Of a DNA stretch of 41,817 nt, positions 1-6,959 are shown piece by piece. The DNA lies in NCBI RefSeq assembly GCF_029894125.1, contig NZ_JARXYZ010000053.1, positions 1-41,817 of the forward strand. Reading direction: 5' to 3'. Both the position numbers and the translations under genes were made by a program. The notes below the pieces were generated by a model that was not told where the DNA came from, made no database searches, and saw only the letters and a program-made list of their open reading frames with translations. The stretch comes from Kitasatospora sp. MAA19. Its GTDB lineage: Bacteria > Actinomycetota > Actinomycetes > Streptomycetales > Streptomycetaceae. Positions within the stretch are counted from its first letter, which is position 1, and every line of letters begins with the position of its first letter.

Positions 1-95
1 CGGTGATCATGAAGCGTAGAGAACTCCATGATCGGGCGAACCGTGCCTGCCCTGCTACTGCCGATTAGCTCGGCACCTACTGGCGGACGCCCTTA
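1..95. repeat. Terminal inverted repeat, left copy (95 bp)
   Basis: The first 95 bases are the exact reverse complement of 41723-41817, and the two copies diverge at the next base. The stretch resembles the leader and first codons of an ISAs1-family transposase: it shares a patchy but clear match with 286-345, including the block around CCGTGCCTGCC. It is therefore probably a piece of an ISAs1-type element, or a repeat at which an assembly contig ended. No intact gene lies in it. The 95 bases that follow (96-190) contain only a short hairpin (155-174, 7-bp stem) and nothing else I can recognise. Confidence 0.9.
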
Positions 96-190
96 TAGCT
101 GCCGGGGCTGACACTCACGGCTCACCCGTGAACGTCGCCCGACACGCCAGGCGATGACACCTTGTGGGGTGTCAGCCGGCGCAGCGAGAG

Positions 191-1645
191 CAGGGTGGCG
201 TCGTTCTCGTCAAGCGCCCAGGTTGATGAGTGATCAGGTAGTAGCGGTGGTTACCCGGGTCCGGGACGCAGGCGGGCACGGCTTCCAGTGATCATGAGGT
301 GTCGAATCCCTGATCACCACGACGGAAGACCGTGCCTGCCTGCTCATCAGCGCACATCCCCGCCAGCTTGAGTCAACTCGCCGATGCCGCACCGCCCACG
401 CCGGACGAGCGCCCCGGGCTGCTGGCCCGCCTGGCCGCCGTTCCCGATCCGCGCGGTCCCCGGGGCCGGCGCCACCCACTGGTCTTCGTCCTGGCCCTGG
501 CCACCTGCGCGGTCCTTGCCGGGGCCAAGTCGCTGGCGGCGATCGCGGAATGGGCCGCCGATGCCCCGCCCACGGTACTGTTCCGGCTCGGCGGCACCTG
601 CCGGAACCCGGACACCGGGCCGATCGCTCCGACCGAGGCCACAACGCGCCGGGTGCTCCAGCGCGTCGACGGCGACGCGCTGGACGCGGCCATCGGCGCC
701 TGGCTCGCCGAGCGTGGCCGCACAGCCGACCGGACCGACGCCTCCAGCCGGCGAGCGGCCGTGGCCGTGGACGGCAAGACCGTGCGCGGAGCCCAACGCG
801 CCGATGGCACCCAGGTCCACATCCTGGCCGCGATGAACAGCCAGGGCCTGGTCCTCGCCCAGCGTGAGGTGGATGTAAAGAGCAACGAGATCACCGCCTT
901 CCGGCCTCTGCTCGCCCCGCTCGACCTGGCCGACGGGGTGGTCACGTTCGATGCGATGCACACCCAGGTCGAGCACGCCCGCTTCCTCGTCGAGGACAGG
1001 CACGCCCACTACATCGCCCTGGTCAAGGGCAACCACCCCACCCTGCACGCCCAGCTCAAGAGCCTGCCCTGGAAGAACGTGCCGCTGATGGACAAGACCC
1101 GCGCCACCTCACACGGCCGAGACGAGATCCGGCGAATGAAGGCGGCCACCGTCACCCGGCTCCCCTTCCCCCACGCCGAGCAGGCGGTGCAGATCATCCG
1201 CCGTCGACGGCTCGTGCGCACCGGAAAGGTCACCATTGAACGCCTCTACGCGGTCACCAGCCTGACCATGCAGCAGGCCACGGTGCCCGAGATCGCCCGT
1301 CGCGTGCGGGAACACCGGGGCATCGAGAACAAGGTCCACTATGTCAGGGACGTCACCTTTGCCGAGGACGCCTCCCGTGTTCGCACCGGCAACGCTCCCC
1401 GCGCGATGGCCACACTGCGGAACCTGGCCATCGGTGCCCTCCGGCTGACGGGCTGCGACAACATCGCCGCTGGACTCCGCCACCACGCGCGCGACACCAA
1501 TCGACCGCTCACCACCCTGGGCATCACGTGATCAACCCAGACAATCCGCGAGAAAGACGCGCCCCTGTCCACGGCGGCCTGACCATCAAGATCGACCTCC
1601 TGGGCATCGCCCTGCCAGCACACTCACGACTTCGCAACGGCCCTG
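191..1645 (+). mobile_element. ISAs1-family insertion sequence (approximate ends)
   Basis: The element contains one complete ISAs1-type transposase gene. The proposed ends are imperfect inverted repeats: the left begins CAGGGTGGCG at 191 and the right ends CGGCCCTG at 1645. About half to two thirds of the outer 22 positions match. No target duplication is visible in the flanks (GCAGCGAGAG on the left, CCGTTCACGC on the right), so the borders are tentative. The 141 bases before the gene are non-coding. Size (about 1.45 kb) suits the family. Confidence 0.45.
332..1531 (+). CDS. ISAs1-family transposase
   Basis: This is a 399-residue DDE transposase that would cut and join the ends of its own element. 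The N-terminal third carries the family's leader (PDPRGPRGRRHPL, then a hydrophobic stretch ending in AGAKSLAAIAEW). The catalytic core follows, with AVDGKTVRGA (first Asp) at about residue 148, VVTFDAMHTQ (second Asp) and VKGNHP. The C-terminal signature is HRGIENKVHYVRDVTF, then the NAPRAMATLRNLAIG helix. Length is normal and no frameshift is visible, so it could be active. The start is GTG at 332, in an ACCGTGCCTGCC context typical of this family. The reading frame that overlaps its end (1528-1920) lacks coding character. Confidence 0.93.
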   Translation: MPACSSAHIPASLSQLADAAPPTPDERPGLLARLAAVPDPRGPRGRRHPLVFVLALATCAVLAGAKSLAAIAEWAADAPPTVLFRLGGTCRNPDTGPIAPTEATTRRVLQRVDGDALDAAIGAWLAERGRTADRTDASSRRAAVAVDGKTVRGAQRADGTQVHILAAMNSQGLVLAQREVDVKSNEITAFRPLLAPLDLADGVVTFDAMHTQVEHARFLVEDRHAHYIALVKGNHPTLHAQLKSLPWKNVPLMDKTRATSHGRDEIRRMKAATVTRLPFPHAEQAVQIIRRRRLVRTGKVTIERLYAVTSLTMQQATVPEIARRVREHRGIENKVHYVRDVTFAEDASRVRTGNAPRAMATLRNLAIGALRLTGCDNIAAGLRHHARDTNRPLTTLGIT

Positions 1646-1770
1646 CCGTTCACGCACCCTCTGATCAGCTGGTTTGCCTACCTTCCACCCCAGTCAATCG
1701 ACGGGCAGGCCGCATCCCTATGGAAGATAACCTGGCCAGTCCATTTCAAAAGAGACCTGATCGTTACAAA

Positions 1771-1796
1771 GCAAAGTGCCGAAATGGCCACTTTGC
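1771..1796. promoter_or_regulatory. Inverted repeat, possible operator
   Basis: Perfect 8-bp arms GCAAAGTG (1771-1778) and CACTTTGC (1789-1796) are separated by 10 bases, which is a good spacing for a dimeric regulator. It lies in the 330-bp AT-richer gap between the ISAs1 element and the secreted-protein gene at 1978. The same gap holds a small hairpin, GTCCAT-TTCC-ATGGAC, at 1924-1939, and an AAGGGGGA ribosome site just before 1978. No confident -10/-35 pair was found. Regulation of the 1978 gene from here is an inference. Confidence 0.4.
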
Positions 1797-1977
1797 CCGA
1801 TCTGGACGTGCTCTAATCGATGAGGATTTCTTCCGGGGGGTTGAAATGGCGACATCTACCGCAGGGGGCTTTGGCGGGACTCTGCCGCCATGTACGGACA
1901 TATTCTCCCCAAGGGATTAATCTGTCCATTTCCATGGACTGCGAAGCATATCCGCACACCATGAAGGGGGAAACATC

Positions 1978-2457
1978 ATGGCAATATCGCGATCTCTTCG
2001 TACGACCCTTGCCGGAACCGCGGCCGCGTTGGCGATCGGAGTTCTCTCGGCTCCCGCTGCGCATGCGAACGGCGCGGACAACCACCAGAGCCCGGACGCG
2101 TGCAACGCCCAGACCGAGAGCCGTTTCAATTTCACTCTCTGGTACAACTCCTCATATTCCGGGTCACACCGGAACTTCGGGTCCGGTGTCAACAACTTCG
2201 CCGATGAGCCGTACGGGGGCGATGACCCGCACACCAATCCGGAGCCCCTCTCCTTCTGCCCCGACCAGGGCAACGGATCCGGCCAGGGCGTAAAGAACAA
2301 TGCCGCCTCCGCGCAGAACCGCGATACCCGGTACAACGCTGTCATCTTCTTCAGAAGCTGGTGCCAGGGCGCCCGAGACACGCTCACTCCGATGTCCAGC
2401 TGGTTCCAGCTGAAGGAAACGTACAACAACAACGCCTCCTTCGACTGGCGGAGTTGA
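1978..2457 (+). CDS. Small secreted protein, peptidase inhibitor I36 / crystallin-like
   Basis: This is a 159-residue exported protein. The N-terminus is a signal peptide: a basic start (MAISRSLRTT), a hydrophobic core and an APAAHA-like cleavage site near residue 30. The mature part has the look of the beta/gamma-crystallin-like proteins that Streptomyces genomes label peptidase inhibitor family I36: an aromatic strand (FTLWYNSSYSGS), an asparagine-rich turn (KNNAASAQNRD) and a closing YNNNASFDW. Several Cys residues (CNAQ, FCPDQ, SWCQG) may form disulfides. ATG 1978 is preceded by a strong AAGGGGGA site. A strong terminator follows directly, so the gene is probably its own transcript, although it sits next to the lipoprotein and ABC genes. 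Inhibitor activity is not shown by the sequence. Confidence 0.72.
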   Translation: MAISRSLRTTLAGTAAALAIGVLSAPAAHANGADNHQSPDACNAQTESRFNFTLWYNSSYSGSHRNFGSGVNNFADEPYGGDDPHTNPEPLSFCPDQGNGSGQGVKNNAASAQNRDTRYNAVIFFRSWCQGARDTLTPMSSWFQLKETYNNNASFDWRS

Positions 2458-2462
2458 CCAGC

Positions 2463-2497
2463 TGTTGCGCTGGGCGGCATTGCCGCCCAGCGCAACA
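2463..2497 (+). terminator. Strong hairpin terminator after the secreted-protein gene
   Basis: The arms 2463-2479 and 2481-2497 are perfectly complementary over 17 bp around a single base, so the real loop will be a few bases with about 15 paired bases. It starts 6 bases after the stop codon. There is no U-tract, which is usual for high-GC actinomycete terminators. Confidence 0.85.
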
Positions 2498-2559
2498 CCG
2501 CGGCCCGCGTACTCAGTCATAACTTCTCGCGCATTCAAGTGAAATATCAGGAATCCATC

Positions 2560-3453
2560 ATGCTGATTGGTCGACGAGTTTTGGCTGCGCTGGGCGCCGC
2601 TCTGGCGTGCGCTTCGGCCGCCGGGTGCTCGCACGAATCGTCGCCTTCGGGGGCCCGCCCAAGTTCCGCCCCCCATTCCGTTGCGCCGGCTGCAACGCAA
2701 TCCCGGCCGGCAGATTTTGACCGTGCGAATCCCGCGACGTGGAAGCTTCCGTTGGAGGCATACCTCATGACCGACGACGAGCAGAGCCAGCTCGGCCGGG
2801 CCATGAGCGCGCTCACCGAAGACTGTATGCACAAGGCAGGGTATGGCAGCTGGAATCCTGCGCCGGAACTGCCCAAGATGGGACCCAAGACTCTCACCGA
2901 CCTGCGGTACGGAATCCACGATGCCGCACTGGTAGGCAAGAGGGGCTACCACCCTGACGCCGCGGAGAAGGCGGCACACGACGCGGCAGTGGAGGCCGCG
3001 ATCGCCGGGCGCTCCGGAGGTGCCGCAACTGCGGCTGAAAACGGTTGTGGCCAGCAGAGCAAGCAGAAGATCGGCGATTCCCAGTCGGGTTTCCAACTCG
3101 CTGAGCAGCTTGCCAATGATGCTTTCACCAAAGCCGAGAAGGAACCGGAAGTCGCCGCGGCGTTCACGCAGTGGTCGACGTGTATGAAGGAGAGCGGCTA
3201 CAACTACCGCGAGCCGCTCGACGCCGTGGACGACCCGAAGTTCGCCCGCGACGTGACCAAGGCCGAGATCGACACCGCTCTGGCCGATCTCAACTGCCGA
3301 AGCCGCACCAACGTGGCACTGGTCTGGTACGAGGCCGAGGTGCGCCTGCAGAAGGCCGCCCTGGAGAAGAATGCCCAGGCCCTGCAAGGTGGACGGGCCA
3401 AGCTGGACTCGGCGATGAAAAACGTGAACGCAGTCCTGGCCGGCAAGCGCTAG
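2560..3453 (+). CDS. Lipoprotein of the ABC-transporter operon
   Basis: This is a 297-residue exported lipoprotein. The N-terminal signal ends in a lipobox (ASAAGC, with the lipidated Cys at about residue 23), followed by a low-complexity Ser/Pro/Ala linker. The mature part is mostly helical and carries spaced cysteines in EDCMHKAGY, NGCGQQ, STCMKESGY and LNCR. Paired C-M-x(3)-GY motifs are common in actinomycete lipoproteins encoded next to MacAB-like exporters. ATG 2560 is preferred over the in-frame GTG at 2539 because AGGA lies 7 bases before it and because the shorter form gives a normal signal peptide. The next gene follows after 9 bases, so it is the first gene of a four-gene operon. 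The biochemical role is unknown; binding a cargo or partner at the membrane surface is an inference. Confidence 0.8.
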   Translation: MLIGRRVLAALGAALACASAAGCSHESSPSGARPSSAPHSVAPAATQSRPADFDRANPATWKLPLEAYLMTDDEQSQLGRAMSALTEDCMHKAGYGSWNPAPELPKMGPKTLTDLRYGIHDAALVGKRGYHPDAAEKAAHDAAVEAAIAGRSGGAATAAENGCGQQSKQKIGDSQSGFQLAEQLANDAFTKAEKEPEVAAAFTQWSTCMKESGYNYREPLDAVDDPKFARDVTKAEIDTALADLNCRSRTNVALVWYEAEVRLQKAALEKNAQALQGGRAKLDSAMKNVNAVLAGKR

Positions 3454-3462
3454 GGGCGGACG

Positions 3463-4806
3463 ATGGCATCCAGCAGTTCTCCAGATCCCGCCGCAGTCGA
3501 CGTTCCGGAACCTGATCAGGGGCCTTCGAAGCCCGGCGGTCGACGTGGCCGGTCCGGCGCTCGTCGGCGCGGGTGGCTGGCCGTCGTGATCATCGGTTCG
3601 GTTTTGGTGGGTGCGGCGGGCGCGGGGGCCGCCGCACTGCTGAAGTCACCAGCGCAGGTGGCGGCGGAGACCGCCGCGCCCGCCCCGGACACATTGACCG
3701 CCCAGGTGGAGCAGAGGGTGATCGCGGACACGCTGGTCACCCGGGGAAAGGTCGCCGCGGCGTCCACCGCCGAGATTTCCGTACCGGCGTCTGCGGGGGC
3801 ACCAGGCTCCCGCCCAGTGGTCACCAAGGTCAAAGTCAAAGCCGGAGATCAGATCGCCTACGGCAAGGTACTGTTCGAGATCTCCGGTCGCCCGGTGTTC
3901 ACCCTCGCCGGGGCGCTGCCCGCCTACCGCGACCTGCAGAACGGGGCCAAGGGCGAGGACGTCGCACAGCTCCAGAAGGCCCTGGCCGCACTCGGGTATC
4001 GCACCGCGCCGGACGTCTCCGGAGTGTTCGGGGCGGGCACGGAGCGGGCGGTGCTCGCGCTCTACAAGTCGATCGGCTACAGCCCCACCCGGGTCGCCGC
4101 AAGCGCATCTGACGACAAGGCAGGCGCTGCGAAGACCGCCCCGCCGGGCATCGGCGACAAGGGCGCCGACGGGAAGGCGACGCCAACCGGCACACCGGCC
4201 GCCCCTCCCGAGCCTCAGACCGTCGTAACCGTGCCGATGTCGGAAGTGGTGTTCCTGAACGCCCTGCCCGTGCGGGCCGACACGGTCACGGCCACCGTTG
4301 GCAAGGCCCCGAGCGACAAGTTGCTGACAGTCTCCACCGGCGACCCCATCGTGGTGGCCGAGGTGTCAGCACGGGAGAAAGCCCTGCTGAAGGCCGGTCA
4401 GCAAGCCGAGATCCTCTCCGAGGAGAGCGGGTTGAAGGTACCCGCCACGGTCCAGGCGATCACCGATGCACCACCGGCAGGCAAGGGGGACCAACCGGGG
4501 CCGGCCGCAGGCTATCTGCTGCGCGTAACACCCACCAATCCGTTGCCCGCAGAGCTCGCCGGCAAGGAGGTACGGATATCCGTCACCGCCTCCTCCTCCG
4601 ACGGACCGGTCCTCGCCGTACCGTCCGCCGCCATCTCGGCCGGCGCGGACGGCCAGACCAGCGTGAGCGTGATCGGTCCCGGCGGGAACACCCGCCGTGT
4701 CCCGGTTCGCCCCGGCCCCTCAGGCGGCGGATTCGTCGCGGTCACACCCGAAGCCGGTGCGGCGCTGGCTCCCGGGGACAAGGTCGTGGTGGGTAACACC
4801 CCATGA
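3463..4806 (+). CDS. MacA/HlyD-like adaptor with peptidoglycan-binding domain
   Basis: This is a 447-residue membrane-anchored protein, the adaptor half of a MacAB-like exporter. After a Pro/Ser-rich cytoplasmic tail there is one membrane segment (about residues 38-60). An outer barrel-like region contains VTKVKVKAGDQIAYGKVLFEI, the usual lipoyl/HlyD-like turn. A peptidoglycan-binding type 1 domain sits at about 155-205 (AYRDLQNGAKGEDVAQLQ onward), inserted as in many actinomycete adaptors. A Gly/Ala/Pro linker follows, then further beta-rich segments. The stop codon overlaps the ATPase start by ATGA, so translation is coupled. Gram-positive cells lack an outer membrane, so the wall-binding domain probably fixes the exporter to peptidoglycan. 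The cargo is not known. Confidence 0.85.
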   Translation: MASSSSPDPAAVDVPEPDQGPSKPGGRRGRSGARRRGWLAVVIIGSVLVGAAGAGAAALLKSPAQVAAETAAPAPDTLTAQVEQRVIADTLVTRGKVAAASTAEISVPASAGAPGSRPVVTKVKVKAGDQIAYGKVLFEISGRPVFTLAGALPAYRDLQNGAKGEDVAQLQKALAALGYRTAPDVSGVFGAGTERAVLALYKSIGYSPTRVAASASDDKAGAAKTAPPGIGDKGADGKATPTGTPAAPPEPQTVVTVPMSEVVFLNALPVRADTVTATVGKAPSDKLLTVSTGDPIVVAEVSAREKALLKAGQQAEILSEESGLKVPATVQAITDAPPAGKGDQPGPAAGYLLRVTPTNPLPAELAGKEVRISVTASSSDGPVLAVPSAAISAGADGQTSVSVIGPGGNTRRVPVRPGPSGGGFVAVTPEAGAALAPGDKVVVGNTP

Positions 4807-5477
4807 GCGCACCACCGGTCATCGAACTCCGCCAAGCCGGGCTGACCTACCCGGGGCCGCCAGAAGTGGCCGCGCTGCGTCCGTGTGACCTGACCGTCCA
4901 ACGCGGCGAGTACATCACAATCGTCGGCCCCTCCGGAGCGGGCAAGTCCACCTTCCTCAACATCATCGGCCTCCTGGACCAACCGACCTCCGGCAGCTAC
5001 CTGCTGGACGGCATCGACACCGCGGCGGTCACGGACGCCGAACGCACCGCGCTGCGCGGCATGCGCATCGGGTTCGTCTTCCAGTCCTTCCACTTGCTCT
5101 CCCACCGCACCGCCCGCGAGAACGTCGAACTGGCCATGGTCTACCAGCGGACCCCGCGCGGAACACGCAAACAGCGAGCGGAACAGGCACTTCGCCGCGT
5201 CGGCCTGGGCCACCGGCTGGACGCGCTGCCCACCCGGCTCTCTGGCGGCGAGCGCCAGCGAGTCGCGATCGCCAGGGCACTCGCGGCGGAACCGTCGCTG
5301 CTGCTGTGCGACGAACCGACCGGCAACCTCGACTCCCAGACCGCCGCCTCCGTTCTCGATCTACTCGACGGCCTGCACCACGACGGCATGACCGTTGTCG
5401 TCATCACCCACGATCTTGAGGTAGCCCGCCGCGGTCAGCGGACGATCACCATCCGCGACGGTGAGGTGCTGGCATGA
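4803..5477 (+). CDS. MacB-like ABC transporter ATP-binding protein
   Basis: This is a 224-residue nucleotide-binding subunit with all motifs present: Walker A GPSGAGKST (42-50), Q-loop Gln at about 94 (FQSFHLL), signature LSGGERQR at about 146, Walker B LLLCDEPTGNLD with catalytic Glu at about 171, and the switch His at about 203 (VITHD). These features and the length match the LolD/MacB/SalX subfamily, which works with FtsX-type permeases for export or mechanotransmission rather than import. It overlaps both neighbours by ATGA, so adaptor, ATPase and permease are probably made in fixed ratio and form one complex. Confidence 0.95.
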   Translation: MSAPPVIELRQAGLTYPGPPEVAALRPCDLTVQRGEYITIVGPSGAGKSTFLNIIGLLDQPTSGSYLLDGIDTAAVTDAERTALRGMRIGFVFQSFHLLSHRTARENVELAMVYQRTPRGTRKQRAEQALRRVGLGHRLDALPTRLSGGERQRVAIARALAAEPSLLLCDEPTGNLDSQTAASVLDLLDGLHHDGMTVVVITHDLEVARRGQRTITIRDGEVLA

Positions 5478-6697
5478 AACTTCCCCGCTCCCGCATGTCA
5501 TTGCGCGACCTCGCCTCCGAGGCCGTGGCCGGCATCATGCAGCGCCCGGCCCGCTCTGCGCTCACCGCCGTCGGCACGGTCCTCGGCGTCGGTGCTCTGA
5601 TCGCCGTTACCGGTCTGACCAGTACAGCGGCGTCCCAGATCGACGCCCGTTTCAGCGAGCTGACCGCGACCGAGGTCACCGTCGACGATATCGCGCCCGA
5701 TGTCCCCGGCCAGGCAGGCCCGGCCTTCCCCTCCGACGCAGACGCACAGGTACAGAGACTTCACGGTGTGACCGCAGCCGGCGTTTCCTGGCACGTGCGG
5801 CTTCAGCCCGGGCAGGACATCGCCAGCGGTCCGCCCGGCGCCATCTACACCACCTCCGATCGCCAGGCCCAGCTGACCGCAGCCTCCGCCGGCGCCCTGC
5901 GCGCAGCCGGGCCGACCCTCCAACAGGGACGCAGCTACGACGAGTTCCACGACCAGCACCGTGAGCACGTCGCCGTTCTCGGCGCCGCCACCGCCGCCCG
6001 CCTGGGCATCACCGACCTGCGCAACCAGCCCGCCGTGTTCATCGGCAGCTCGCCCTTCGCCGTCATCGGCATCCTCGCCGACGTCCAACGCCGACCGGAC
6101 CTGCTCTCGTCTGTGATCGTCCCGCGCACCACCGCCGAGGAGCTGTGGGGGCCGCCCACCGATGACCGGGCGAAGATGCTCATCACCACCCAACTCGGCG
6201 CGGCCGCGCAGATCGCCGCGGAAGCGCCAGTCGCCCTGCGCCCCGACCACCCCGACTACCTTCGTGCCACCCCGCCACCCGACCCGCGCAGCCTGCGCTC
6301 AGGCGTGGAGAACGACCTCGGACAGCTGTTCCTGCTTCTCGCCGCCGTCTGCCTGGTGATCGGCGCGGTCGGGATCGCCAACACCACCCTGGTCGCCGTC
6401 CTGGAACGCAGCGGCGAGATCGGCCTGCGCCGTGCACTGGGTGCCAGAGCAAGGCACATCACCACCCAGTTCCTCGCCGAATCCATGGCGCTCGGCCTGC
6501 TCGGCGGCCTGGTCGGCGCATCCCTCGGCACCGTGACCATCGTCGCCGTCGCGGCCGCCAAACAGTGGACGCCGGTGCTGCACCCGGCCACCATCGCCAC
6601 CGCCCCACTCCTGGGCCTGGCCACCGGGCTGCTGGCCGGGGCCTACCCCGCATGGAGAGCGTCCAGAATTCAGCCAGCTGAGGCCCTGCGGCGATAG
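5474..6697 (+). CDS. MacB-like FtsX-type ABC transporter permease
   Basis: This is a 407-residue permease. It has one N-terminal membrane helix (about residues 20-45, SALTAVGTVLGVGALIAVTG), a long extracytoplasmic MacB periplasmic-core-like domain (about 50-270) and three C-terminal helices (about 280-400). The FtsX signature GEIGLRRALGARARHI, which couples to the ATPase, lies between helices 2 and 3. It closes the four-gene operon that starts with the lipoprotein. Such permeases usually move peptides or lipids outward, or pass conformational force to a wall enzyme. The large hydrolase encoded 260 bases downstream makes the second role attractive here, but that is inference. Confidence 0.92.
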   Translation: MKLPRSRMSLRDLASEAVAGIMQRPARSALTAVGTVLGVGALIAVTGLTSTAASQIDARFSELTATEVTVDDIAPDVPGQAGPAFPSDADAQVQRLHGVTAAGVSWHVRLQPGQDIASGPPGAIYTTSDRQAQLTAASAGALRAAGPTLQQGRSYDEFHDQHREHVAVLGAATAARLGITDLRNQPAVFIGSSPFAVIGILADVQRRPDLLSSVIVPRTTAEELWGPPTDDRAKMLITTQLGAAAQIAAEAPVALRPDHPDYLRATPPPDPRSLRSGVENDLGQLFLLLAAVCLVIGAVGIANTTLVAVLERSGEIGLRRALGARARHITTQFLAESMALGLLGGLVGASLGTVTIVAVAAAKQWTPVLHPATIATAPLLGLATGLLAGAYPAWRASRIQPAEALRR

Positions 6698-6821
6698 CAC
6701 GTGGGCAACTGGCCGGGGGCCGCGCCCTGGCCGCGGCGGTCCGTGGGGCAGTGGGCCGTCGAGAGTTGACCGCCGCCCACGCGGCGAGGGTAGGCCGAGG
6801 TTTCACCGGCGTCAGATTTCG

Positions 6822-6899
6822 GGCGCATGACAGATGACAGCACGTGTGTCAACCGCCGTCATGCGTGCGGCCGTTATGCGCCGAAGTCGGCGCATGACA
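6822..6899. promoter_or_regulatory. Repeated GCATGAC elements and hairpin upstream of the large hydrolase gene
   Basis: An 11-bp direct repeat, GGCGCATGACA, occurs at 6822-6832 and 6889-6899, and its core occurs inverted (GTCATGC) at 6858-6864. The second copy is also the right arm of a hairpin, ATGCGCCGA-AG-TCGGCGCAT (6876-6895). Three copies of one core within 80 bp, between the transporter operon and the 6960 start, suggest a binding site for a regulator. The remaining gap 6698-6821 shows only a possible TTGACC -35-like hexamer near 6768. Confidence 0.45.
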
Positions 6900-6959
6900 T
6901 GGGCATGGCCAAAGCTATGCCCACACCTGCTACGTCAACACGAGAATCAGGGGGGTTCC

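Noticed and set aside
1528..1920. Small plus-strand frame after the ISAs1 transposase
   Set aside because: It spans the IS right end and the intergenic region, with no coding bias and no motif.
2164..3387. Reverse-strand open frame of 407 codons
   Set aside because: It is antisense to the lipoprotein and I36-like genes, has no recognisable motif and its composition follows from the plus-strand codons.
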